NCBI GenBank assembly: GCA_944326085.1 | Contig: CALVCL010000001.1 | Span: forward strand, 226,776 to 290,775 | Source of the DNA: an uncultured Tidjanibacter sp. | Lineage (GTDB): Bacteria; Bacteroidota; Bacteroidia; Bacteroidales; Rikenellaceae | DNA: 64,000 bases | Direction of reading: 5' to 3' | The notes under the pieces: model-generated | What the model saw: the letters and a program-made list of their open reading frames with translations, nothing else | Databases searched by the model: none | Told to the model about the DNA's origin: nothing | Part shown: piece by piece, positions 44,297 through 52,595 of the stretch | Layout of the letters: the number at the start of each line of letters is the position of its first letter | Position numbering within the stretch: position 1 is the first letter of the stretch | Program-made: the position numbers and the translations under genes

Positions 44297-46087
44297 ATGG
44301 AGCAGAATGTCCGGTTGCAGCAGAACAAGGCATACGAATTCCTCATGAGGCTGACCCGACGGTTGTCGAGCCAGCAATTGATGATTGTACTTGCTATTCT
44401 GGTGGGGCTTGTCGCTGGTTTTGCGGCTTATGTATTCCAGAAGCTGCTTCATTTGATAGAAAGTTGTCTTGTAAGTTGGCTGCCGGTAGATTCTGTCGGT
44501 TATCTGTTTCTTGTATATCCTGCCGTTGGTATAATTCTTGCATCGCTGTTTGTGAGGTTTATTGTCAAGGACAATATATCGGAAGGTGTGGCGAGGGTGC
44601 TTTATGCCATAAGCAAGACAGGGTCTCGTATCAAGCCTCACAACTGTTATTCGTCGGTGGTGGGCGGTGCCGTGACGATAGGATTTGGCGGTTCTGTCGG
44701 TCCCGAGGCTCCTATCGTTCTCACTGGTTCGGCAATAGGTTCCAACATAGCGCAGATATTCAAACTCAACTACCGCGATACCACGCTGTTGCTCGGTTGC
44801 GGTGCAGCAGGTGCCGTGGCGGCCATATTCAAGGCTCCGGTTACGGGACTTATCTTCGTGTTGGAAGTGTTGATGCTCGATATTTCGATGCGGGCCATAG
44901 TTCCGTTGCTCATATCGTCGGTTGCTTCCACCACATTGGTGCTTTTTCTTAAGGGGTTTGATCCGATGCTCAATGTCGAGGTGGGTGTAAACTTCAATCT
45001 TCAGTATCTGCACATGTATGTGGTGCTTGCCGTTCTGTGCGGGGCAGTGTCGTTTTATTTTCTTAATGTTAACGGTAAGGTACAGGCGATGTTCAGCCGG
45101 TTCAGGTCGCAATCCATGCGATGGCTGATAGGCGGTATTTCGCTGGGTTTGCTGATATTCCTTTTCCCGCCATTGTACGGCGAGGGTTACAGTTCGTTTA
45201 TAGACATGATGCACGGGCGTATAGAGCCGCTGTTCGACAATTCGCTGTTCTATCAGTACCGTAACATACCGTGGGTGGTGGTGCTGTTTCTGTTGGGCAC
45301 GCTATTTTTGAAGGTCGTTGCAATGGCCATAACCAATGCTGCCGGAGGTGTGGGCGGTTCGTTCGCGCCGTCACTTTTCGTGGGTGCATTCACCGGAGGG
45401 TCATTGGCCTATATCTGCAATACATTCTTCGGAATGGATATGTCGGTTGTCAATTTTTCGCTCGTGGGCATGGCTGGAGTTATGACCGGAGTGATGAAGG
45501 CGCCGCTTACATCGGTGTTCCTTATTGCGGAGCTGTCTAACGGCTACGGACTGTTCGTGCCTTTGATGCTGGTGGCTTCGTTGTCGTTTGCGGTGTCGTA
45601 TTATCTGGAACCGGACTCCATATATACGAAGAAGCTGAGGGCTAAGGGCGAACTTGTCACTCACAACAAGGACCGTTCGGTGATGGTATTCCTCAATCTC
45701 GAGACGCTGATCGAAACCAATTTCTCGCCTGTCAACAAGGATGCCACTCTGGGCGATTTGGTGCGTGTCATATCATCTTCGAAGCGCAATGTGTTTCCCG
45801 TGGTTAAGACGGGCGGCGAATTTGTCGGCATTATACTCCTTGACGATATACGTACCGACATGTTCGACCCGCAGAAATATGGCTTGCCTGTATCCAAATA
45901 CATAGTAAGCCCGCCGGATGTCATTTTTAAGAATGAGATGATAACCGAGGTGGTGGAGAAGTTCGAAGAGTCGAAGGCATGGAACCTTCCGGTTGTGGAT
46001 AAGAATAATATATACCTTGGGTTCGTATCCAAATCGAGCATTCTCGACGCATACCGACAGCAGCTTATAGAGATAACGGAAGAATAA
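44297..46087 (+). CDS. ClC-type chloride channel/transporter with C-terminal CBS domains
   Basis: A 596-residue membrane protein. About ten hydrophobic segments in residues 25-430 are followed by two CBS domains (about 455-590). The GREGP motif, carrying the gating Glu, appears as GGSVGPEAPIV near residue 137; the pore GxFxP motif is GGSFAPSLFVGAF near 355. The first ClC selectivity motif (GSGxP) is replaced by SEGVA near residue 95, so ion choice may differ from classic chloride carriers. Family role: chloride or fluoride movement, often coupled to protons. Confidence 0.9.
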   Translation: MEQNVRLQQNKAYEFLMRLTRRLSSQQLMIVLAILVGLVAGFAAYVFQKLLHLIESCLVSWLPVDSVGYLFLVYPAVGIILASLFVRFIVKDNISEGVARVLYAISKTGSRIKPHNCYSSVVGGAVTIGFGGSVGPEAPIVLTGSAIGSNIAQIFKLNYRDTTLLLGCGAAGAVAAIFKAPVTGLIFVLEVLMLDISMRAIVPLLISSVASTTLVLFLKGFDPMLNVEVGVNFNLQYLHMYVVLAVLCGAVSFYFLNVNGKVQAMFSRFRSQSMRWLIGGISLGLLIFLFPPLYGEGYSSFIDMMHGRIEPLFDNSLFYQYRNIPWVVVLFLLGTLFLKVVAMAITNAAGGVGGSFAPSLFVGAFTGGSLAYICNTFFGMDMSVVNFSLVGMAGVMTGVMKAPLTSVFLIAELSNGYGLFVPLMLVASLSFAVSYYLEPDSIYTKKLRAKGELVTHNKDRSVMVFLNLETLIETNFSPVNKDATLGDLVRVISSSKRNVFPVVKTGGEFVGIILLDDIRTDMFDPQKYGLPVSKYIVSPPDVIFKNEMITEVVEKFEESKAWNLPVVDKNNIYLGFVSKSSILDAYRQQLIEITEE

Positions 46088-46107
46088 CACTTTCAGAAAC
46101 AATAACT

Positions 46108-46173
46108 TGCCGCAGTATTGCGGCAGTCTTTTCCAAAGGGCAGGCAGGATGATGTCTGCCCTGTTTTTGTGCT
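46108..46173 (+). terminator. Two hairpins after the ClC gene
   Basis: TGCCGCA/TGCGGCA (46108-46125) followed by TCTTTTCC, and AGGGCAG/CTGCCCT (46137-46162) followed by GTTTTTG. Either or both may terminate. Confidence 0.6.
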
Positions 46174-46302
46174 GTAGTTTTTCATGCGACAAATATTTTA
46201 TGCATGGAAGTATACATTCTATGAAATAATTTGTTACATTTATTGTGAATATGCAATGCGATGACATTGCAATTGGTTTTATACATATTAATTTCTTGAG
46301 CT

Positions 46303-47637
46303 ATGAATGGTTTTTTGCAAGGAACGCTTGTCGGAGCGGTAGCCGTTGCCTTGTTGGCAGGGTGTACAACCGACGTAACAGAAAAGAAGGGATACATCTC
46401 CGTAAGCGATTCACAGATTACGCTGCTTGGCAATGGCAGTGAGGCGCAGATGGTTACTATTCTTGATGCTCCGGGTGAGATTACTGTTGAAACCGGCGCA
46501 AGTTGGCTTCATACATCGGACATTGTCGACAACGTGCTGTCCGTTACGGCCGACCCGAACGATGCGGCCAGCGACAGGTCTACGGAAATCCGCCTTACCA
46601 GCGGGGAGGCTACTGCCACAATCAAGGTAAGGCAGCTTGGCGCAGACGGACTGGGAGTTCATTACCGTTATCTGAATGACTATCGTTTCTCCGCAATGTC
46701 GCCCAACGGCAGGTGGATCGGTGCCATCAGGGAAGAACATACCGATGATGGTGAACAGGGTTTTATACCTGCATTCATAGATACCGAAACCAACGAACTT
46801 TTCGAACTTCCTATTATCCGTCAATCGGCATGCAACATACAGGGCATCAACTGTGTGTCCAACGATGGCAAGATGTTCGTGTTCAATGCCGGTGCCACTT
46901 CGTCCGGTATCATTGACCTTGAAGGCAACCTGACATTCCCGCAGGGTTTGAAAAATACTGAGGATATTAATTGGAATGACCGTGTGCCGGATATCAACGC
47001 CACTTCAGAAGACGGTTCCATCTGGGTAGGTTACCAGTTCCGCAATGTGCTCGGTTATATCTATCACCCTGTTATTGTGAAGAACGGTGTTCCGAGTCTG
47101 CTTCCTATGCCGGAGACCGATTCTCAGGGACGTTCGTGGCCCGAGAACTACAATGGCTTGATATGCCAAGGCATATCGCCTGACGGGAAAGTGATTTGGG
47201 CAAGCGACTATGGCAGCGACAATGGAGGTACGGTTTATTGGACTGCCGAGGATAATTATTCGACTCCGCATTGGCTTACCGATGAAAACGGGAACATTAC
47301 TGGCGGTAGCTTCTCGTTCAGTCCCAACTGCGAACTGGTTTCCGTAGGCGGTAAAACCTATAATCTGGCTGATGGCAGCGAGTATCCGTATGGCGTATCC
47401 TCTCTCTCCAATGACGGCTGGGGCTTCAGCGGCAACAGCGTGGTAAATGTTTTCAGCGGAGCTACGATGCCCATGAGCGAGTGGATAAGCGAGAACTTCG
47501 AGGGTCTGACTATCCCCGGCGACTGCATCGTTTCGCGCCTGTCTACCGACGGCAGGGTTTTGTCTGGTATCAGAGCGGAGCAGGGCACAATACAGACGAA
47601 AATATTTGGATGGTATGCATTCAAGGATGTGCAGTAA
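46303..47637 (+). CDS. BACON-domain lipoprotein, first of a tandem pair
   Basis: A 444-residue exported lipoprotein (lipobox LLAGC near residue 22). The N-terminal domain (about 30-115) has the BACON-like pattern of surface proteins in Bacteroidota: ISVSDSQITLLGNGSEAQMVTI, GASWLHTSD and a terminal ATIKVRQLG. The rest (about 120-444) contains repeated SPNG/SNDG/SPDG and SEDGS turns, suggesting beta-propeller blades. Shares 204 identical bases with the next gene. BACON domains are usually linked to binding of host or dietary glycoproteins; no enzyme site is visible here. Confidence 0.8.
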   Translation: MNGFLQGTLVGAVAVALLAGCTTDVTEKKGYISVSDSQITLLGNGSEAQMVTILDAPGEITVETGASWLHTSDIVDNVLSVTADPNDAASDRSTEIRLTSGEATATIKVRQLGADGLGVHYRYLNDYRFSAMSPNGRWIGAIREEHTDDGEQGFIPAFIDTETNELFELPIIRQSACNIQGINCVSNDGKMFVFNAGATSSGIIDLEGNLTFPQGLKNTEDINWNDRVPDINATSEDGSIWVGYQFRNVLGYIYHPVIVKNGVPSLLPMPETDSQGRSWPENYNGLICQGISPDGKVIWASDYGSDNGGTVYWTAEDNYSTPHWLTDENGNITGGSFSFSPNCELVSVGGKTYNLADGSEYPYGVSSLSNDGWGFSGNSVVNVFSGATMPMSEWISENFEGLTIPGDCIVSRLSTDGRVLSGIRAEQGTIQTKIFGWYAFKDVQ

Positions 47638-47757
47638 ACCTGCTTTAGTGGCGGATGTGCATGATATTCCTTGTTGACACGTTGAATTGCTGACTGCCGC
47701 ACACACAGGATATGCAATAAATTTTCGCATGCAGTATTAGAAATATTTTTTTATTAC

Positions 47758-47765
47758 TATATTTG
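47758..47765 (+). promoter_or_regulatory. Promoter of the second BACON lipoprotein, -7 element TAtaTTTG
   Basis: Exact consensus; predicted leader of about 100 bases, so the second copy can be expressed on its own. Confidence 0.5.
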
Positions 47766-47874
47766 TATGGTCGGTTGGTGTGGGGATATTTTTCGTCTTC
47801 GTGCAACGGTGCCCAACAGAGTTTGTTGCGCTTCGTAAAACCGAGTGTATAACAGTAATAATAATGTGTTAGGT

Positions 47875-49266
47875 ATGAAAAAATTTTTATTGCAGAGCAT
47901 TCTCTTTGTTTCTGCAGCGGTGGTTGGCCTGTTGACGGGCTGTACTGAACCGGAAAGTCAGGAGACTATCTCCGTAAGTGATTCGCAGGTTACGTTGCTT
48001 GGCGACGGAAGCGAAACGCAGACTGTTACTATTCTCAGCGCCCCGGGTGAGGTTGCGGCTGAAGCAGGAGCCAGCTGGCTTAGGGTGTCGGACATTGTTG
48101 ACAACGTACTGTCCATTAGTGCCGACCCGAACGACAGCGGCAGCGAGAGGTCGTCGTTTATCGAACTTACCAGCGGTAAGGCTGTGGTTTCAATTAAGGT
48201 AAGACAGCTGGCGGCGGAAGGCAACGGAGTACATTTCCGTTATCTGAATGACTATCGTTTCTCCGCAATGTCGCCCAACGGCAGGTGGATCGGTGCCATC
48301 AGGGAAGAACATACCGATGATGGTGAACAGGGTTTTATACCTGCATTCATAGATACCGAAACCAACGAACTTTTCGAACTTCCTATTATCCGTCAATCGG
48401 CATGCAACATACAGGGCATCAACTGTGTGTCCAACGATGGTAAGATGTTCGTGTTCAATGCCGGTGTCACTTCGTCCGGCATCATTGACCTTGAAGGCAA
48501 CCTGACATTCCCGCAGAGTTTGACAAATACTGAGGATATTAATTGGGATGGCCGTGTGCCGGATATCAATGCCACTTCAGAAGACGGTTCCATCTGGGTG
48601 GGTTACCAGTTCCGCAACGTGCTCGGTTATATCTATCACCCTGTCATTGTGGAGAACGGTGTTCCGCGCCTGCTTCCTATGCCTGAAACCGATTATGCAG
48701 GCAACTCATGGGCTGAAAACGTCAACGGTATTATCGTACACGGTTGCTCGGCAGATGCCAGCATAATATACGGTATGGATATGGGTTATGCAAACGGTGC
48801 CGTGTATTGGACAAAGGCAGACAACTATGCAGAGGCTCATTGGGTAAAAGAGGCCGATGATATTCAGGATGATGGTGAAAATGTCAACATTGTCAACGGA
48901 GTTCTTGGCAATGGCTTTACCACGGCTATCAGCCCGAACGGCGAATGGCTTGCTGTAGACGGCGGTTTTGTAAAATTCGTTGACGGTTATACCGACGGTA
49001 CCATCTATCCTGCTTCCGGTCTTTCCATGGGTGCTACCAATGATGGTATAGGCTTTACTCAGAGCGGTGTAGTTGATATTGTGAACAACGCTTCTTTGGG
49101 CAGCACGGCTGAATGGGTTAGCGCGCAGTATGACGGCATTTCCTACAGCGGCGGTTGGATTGAATTCCAGTCGGCTGACGGCAGGTGTTTGAAAGGTACC
49201 CGTGAAGAAACCGGCAATGCCTCAACGGTACACTACGGCTGGTACATATTCAGGGATGTGCAGTAA
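47875..49266 (+). CDS. BACON-domain lipoprotein, second of a tandem pair
   Basis: A 463-residue paralogue of the preceding gene: signal peptide KKFLLQSILFVSAAVVG with lipobox LLTGC, the same BACON-type domain (ISVSDSQVTLLGDGSETQTVTI, GASWLRVSD, SIKVRQLAAEG) and the same turn-rich C-terminal domain. The last 220 residues diverge from the first copy and are about 20 residues longer, with different loops. ATG 47875 begins the signal peptide; ten upstream codons are not family-like. Confidence 0.8.
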   Translation: MKKFLLQSILFVSAAVVGLLTGCTEPESQETISVSDSQVTLLGDGSETQTVTILSAPGEVAAEAGASWLRVSDIVDNVLSISADPNDSGSERSSFIELTSGKAVVSIKVRQLAAEGNGVHFRYLNDYRFSAMSPNGRWIGAIREEHTDDGEQGFIPAFIDTETNELFELPIIRQSACNIQGINCVSNDGKMFVFNAGVTSSGIIDLEGNLTFPQSLTNTEDINWDGRVPDINATSEDGSIWVGYQFRNVLGYIYHPVIVENGVPRLLPMPETDYAGNSWAENVNGIIVHGCSADASIIYGMDMGYANGAVYWTKADNYAEAHWVKEADDIQDDGENVNIVNGVLGNGFTTAISPNGEWLAVDGGFVKFVDGYTDGTIYPASGLSMGATNDGIGFTQSGVVDIVNNASLGSTAEWVSAQYDGISYSGGWIEFQSADGRCLKGTREETGNASTVHYGWYIFRDVQ

Positions 49267-49351
49267 TCATCAATCAACGTGTGAAAATACATGCGAAAGC
49301 TATTTTAGATGCACGTGTTGAGTTTTTGAAACGATTAAATATTAAAATAAA

Positions 49352-50830
49352 ATGAAAAAGACATTTATTCAATCGGGCATGGTTGCCTTCATGGCAATCG
49401 GCGCGTTGTTGACCGGATGTAACCCTGGTGGTGGGACCGCAACTGGCGGTGAAGAACCTACCGTAGCTATCGAAGTTGTGGGCAGCGCATCCATGAACTC
49501 CATTACAGTAAGCTTCACTCCGAATGAAGTTGCAAGCCGTTATGAGTATGCGATTTCTGCAGCAGACGGTGGTCAGAAAGCCGATTTCGTTTCGGGTATG
49601 CTTGCAAGTATCCCCGTGGATACCAATGAGGCCGTAGAGGAGACTTTCGATGACCTCGATGTAGATACATACTACGAAATCTATGCCATAGCATACAATG
49701 CTGAAGGTGCTGCAGGTCCCGTGGCAACCTATGGCTTTAAGACAATCTCCGATGACTTCAATGTAAGTTTGTACTATGTCAGCGATAACAGTGCAGGCTT
49801 CCGTATCGAACGTTCGGACGACTATGTATCGGCCAGGTACGCTCTCGGTACTCCCGATGATTTGCAGGCTTTCCTCGATGGCGACAGCTCGTTGGATGCT
49901 ACCAGCGGTACTTTGAGCGATATGAGCAATGATTTCGCACAGAACTACTTCGACCTCGAGCCCAACACGGAATATGTATTCTATTGTATGGGGCAGGATC
50001 GCTTCGGCAGGGATACCCAGATATTCCAGGTGCCTGTAACCACTTATGAAGAAGGTGGCAACAACGATGTGCCCAACGTGGAATTCGGCATCAACACTCA
50101 GGACTTCTATCTGCAGCGTTTCAATGTTGTACGCAACGACCTTTGCGGTAAGGTGGTGGTAGGTGTACAGACTGTAGGCTACACTGACGACATCCTGTTC
50201 GGAGAACAGGCTGCATGGGAAGGCAAGATACTGGATGCAGTGGATACTTGGTCCGGTCTCACCACCGTTCAGCCCATGAAGTGCTATACCGCCCAGGGTT
50301 CCGCTACTACTGTAGATGCCTATAATACGGCTCTCACTCTTGACACTCCGCTCGATGTTTATGTCATGACCTACGATGCGCTGATGAATCCTTATGCCAT
50401 CAAAAAGCACGACATTGTGACGCCTCCGTTCAATGATGCAGTGGAACTGCCTGATGAAAGTGTAATCGAGATTGATGTCACAGATATTACTTCTACGCAG
50501 ATAGCCTTTACCATCAGCTATCCGGATGACTACGATGCCAACCACATCCGTGCATACCGCATGGACTTCATCAACCCGAATGTAGAGGGCTATGACCCGA
50601 CCAATCCCGACAACATGTCGAACATAGTAAATGCCTTTGTAACCGGTGCATCCAACTCCATGGGATTCGTCTATGGCAATCCTACATACAGCAATACTTT
50701 CTCGTATAGCGGTGTTGACGGTTTCGTATCCGGTTCGAAGGTTTATCTCGGCGTACTGCCTATGAACGAAAACGGTTTGCAGGACGGTTTTGCTGATGCA
50801 GTAAAATATGTAGAAATACAGCTTCCGTAA
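49352..50830 (+). CDS. Lipoprotein with fibronectin-type-III-like domain
   Basis: A 492-residue exported lipoprotein (lipobox LLTGC near residue 23, followed by a Gly/Thr linker). Residues about 35-130 read like an FN3 domain (SITVSFTPNEVASRYEYAIS ... LDVDTYYEIYAIAYNAEG), and a second such unit spans about 135-230 (LEPNTEYVFYCMGQD). The remainder is not recognised. It is not homologous to the BACON pair but lies 85 bases after it, so the three may act together at the outer surface. Confidence 0.75.
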   Translation: MKKTFIQSGMVAFMAIGALLTGCNPGGGTATGGEEPTVAIEVVGSASMNSITVSFTPNEVASRYEYAISAADGGQKADFVSGMLASIPVDTNEAVEETFDDLDVDTYYEIYAIAYNAEGAAGPVATYGFKTISDDFNVSLYYVSDNSAGFRIERSDDYVSARYALGTPDDLQAFLDGDSSLDATSGTLSDMSNDFAQNYFDLEPNTEYVFYCMGQDRFGRDTQIFQVPVTTYEEGGNNDVPNVEFGINTQDFYLQRFNVVRNDLCGKVVVGVQTVGYTDDILFGEQAAWEGKILDAVDTWSGLTTVQPMKCYTAQGSATTVDAYNTALTLDTPLDVYVMTYDALMNPYAIKKHDIVTPPFNDAVELPDESVIEIDVTDITSTQIAFTISYPDDYDANHIRAYRMDFINPNVEGYDPTNPDNMSNIVNAFVTGASNSMGFVYGNPTYSNTFSYSGVDGFVSGSKVYLGVLPMNENGLQDGFADAVKYVEIQLP

Positions 50831-50853
50831 TAATTGTGCTGCAAGGCTTTGAT

Positions 50854-50892
50854 AATAAAGGGAGGGGCATTTGCCCCTCCCTTTATTGTTTT
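50854..50892 (+). terminator. Terminator after the lipoprotein cluster
   Basis: A perfect 15-bp stem (50854-50868 with 50873-50887) with an ATTT loop. It can also act on the convergent wbqC-like gene. Confidence 0.8.
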
Positions 50893-50936
50893 ATGCCTTT
50901 ATGTCATGTCGGCTGTCCGCCGGATATGTTGCTGCC

Positions 50937-51539
50937 TTACAGTAAGTTTATGGCATTGGGTCCTTCGCAGAACAGCAGGTCGATTATGGACAGGTTGGGA
51001 TGGAATGGCAGCCGGTCGCCGAATACCTGACAGTAGCTGTGGAAAGCTGTTTGCGGCAGTGGTATCTGTCCCGGATTGAACCCATTACGCATGTCCGTCA
51101 TCCGGCTGTCTGGAATGACATATGACGAACTGTATGCCGGTGGCGGCATCTTGAGAACCGTCTGTACCGTTTCCAACAACCTTATATTGAAGTCGGCCAG
51201 AAAAGTAAATTCCTTGTTGTAAAATGGTTCGAACAAGTCGCGGTAGTGGTCGAAATAAGGTGAATTCTTGTAAGCCGACAATATGGACATCCAGTGCTGG
51301 TGTTGCCAGCGCTTGGAATAGTCGATGCGCATGTCGCACATCGGACGTTTCATCATGCTGCCGCTTTTTACGACGTTGACAGTCAGAGAAACCTTGCCAG
51401 CGGCGGTTAATATGTCGCATCTGTTGCGGTATGTTTGCTTGACATAGTTTTCGTATATGTCAATAATGCAGTTCCCCTGTTTTAGCAGTGTAAAATAGCC
51501 GGTATTGCCAAGGTATGTAAGTGGAAGTATGTACAACAT
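50937..51539 (-). CDS. WbqC family protein
   Basis: A 200-residue protein starting LPLTYLGNTGYFTLLKQGN, then ENYVKQTYRNRCDI, RIDYSKRWQHQHWMSILSAYKNSPYFDHYRD. This matches the WbqC family, found in O-antigen and polysaccharide clusters of many bacteria and widely in Bacteroidota; the biochemical role is unproven. It is divergent from the Wza-like gene with its own -7 element at 51561-51568. Confidence 0.88.
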   Translation of the reverse strand: MLYILPLTYLGNTGYFTLLKQGNCIIDIYENYVKQTYRNRCDILTAAGKVSLTVNVVKSGSMMKRPMCDMRIDYSKRWQHQHWMSILSAYKNSPYFDHYRDLFEPFYNKEFTFLADFNIRLLETVQTVLKMPPPAYSSSYVIPDSRMTDMRNGFNPGQIPLPQTAFHSYCQVFGDRLPFHPNLSIIDLLFCEGPNAINLL

Positions 51540-51560
51540 GCCGATTGTTATTTGTTATTG

Positions 51561-51568
51561 CAAATGTA
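51561..51568 (-). promoter_or_regulatory. Promoter of the WbqC-like gene, -7 element TAcaTTTG (minus strand)
   Basis: CAAATGTA on the plus strand; predicted start near 51554. Confidence 0.5.
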
Positions 51569-51745
51569 GTACATTGTCAATGATTTGAATACATGTGAAA
51601 ATAAACAGACCTTTTTGTCGCAGAATGCAAATGAGTCTCGGTGATTCGGCGTGCCAATTTCGATAAATTTTTTACTGCAGACATGATTACTGCTGTAAAT
51701 GTGAATTTATGCAGTTTATAAGTTGTCTTGTTTGGGATAATGCTT

Positions 51746-51753
51746 TATATTTG
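51746..51753 (+). promoter_or_regulatory. Promoter of the Wza/Wzc-like operon, -7 element TAtaTTTG
   Basis: Exact consensus with TTG (51723-51725) 20 bases upstream. Predicted start near 51760. Confidence 0.6.
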
Positions 51754-51779
51754 TATTCATTATGAAAGCGATTTTCCAA

Positions 51780-52586
51780 ATGAAGTTTAAAAACAATCTT
51801 TTGATATATTTGGCAGGCGTAGTTGCCGCGGCATTTGTGGCGGTATCATGTGGCTCATCGAAAAATATTGCATACCTGCAGGATGCCGAAGCAGGCGAAC
51901 TGACACAGATAGACCAATACACCAATGTGATAAAGTCGGGCGATTTGCTCTCGATAACCGTCTCGTCTTCAAAGCCGGAACTTGCTGTTCCATTTAACCT
52001 GTACAGTGTGAAATCACAGATGTCTGTCGTAAATGATATCACTGCAACGCAGTCGCTGGAGGGCTATACAGTAAATATGGACGGCAATATCGATTTTCCT
52101 ACTCTGGGCGCAATACATGTTGCCGGCCTGACCCGAAGCGAGCTGTCCGAAATGTTGAAGGAAATGCTTGCATCGTATATGCCGGATCCGATAGTTACCA
52201 TCAACTTTCTTAATTTCAACATTACCGTAATAGGAGAGGTGGCACGGCCCGGGACATTCAAGGTGGTCGGGGACAGGATATCTATATTGGAGGCTCTTGG
52301 TATGGCCGGCGATATGACAGAATATGGAGACAGGGAGAATGTTATTGTAATTCGTGAAATAGATGGCGTGCGTGAAATAGGACGTTTGAATATCAAATCC
52401 AAAAACATTTTTAACTCGCCGTTTTATTATCTGCAGCAGAATGATGTCGTATGCGTAGATCCGATTGATGCAAGGGCACGTTCAACATCCGTGTTCCAGA
52501 TGAACCTGCCGGCGATTGCTTCATTGGGAACATTCGCAAGTTCTGTGGCCATGCTAATATTTTACATAACAAGTGTCCTTAAATAG
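51780..52586 (+). CDS. Polysaccharide export lipoprotein, Wza/BexD-like
   Basis: About 268 residues. Signal peptide with lipobox VAVSC, then KNIAYLQDAE, a Poly_export domain IKSGDLLSITVSSSKPELAVPFN and PTLGAIHVAGLTRSELSEMLKEML. Next come a SLBB region VIGEVARPGTFKVVGDRISILEALGMAGDMTEYG and a C-terminal hydrophobic segment. By family it forms the outer-membrane exit of capsule/exopolysaccharide. ATG 51780 suits the promoter better than ATG 51762. Confidence 0.92.
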   Translation: MKFKNNLLIYLAGVVAAAFVAVSCGSSKNIAYLQDAEAGELTQIDQYTNVIKSGDLLSITVSSSKPELAVPFNLYSVKSQMSVVNDITATQSLEGYTVNMDGNIDFPTLGAIHVAGLTRSELSEMLKEMLASYMPDPIVTINFLNFNITVIGEVARPGTFKVVGDRISILEALGMAGDMTEYGDRENVIVIREIDGVREIGRLNIKSKNIFNSPFYYLQQNDVVCVDPIDARARSTSVFQMNLPAIASLGTFASSVAMLIFYITSVLK

Positions 52587-52595
52587 CAGATTGAA

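Noticed and set aside
44267..45214. Minus-strand frame opposite the ClC gene
   Set aside because: Hydrophilic, His/Arg-rich shadow of a membrane protein gene.
49274..50545. 423-codon minus-strand frame opposite the FN3-like lipoprotein
   Set aside because: The plus-strand frame has a signal peptide, lipobox and FN3-like repeats; the minus frame is a mirror of its codon bias.
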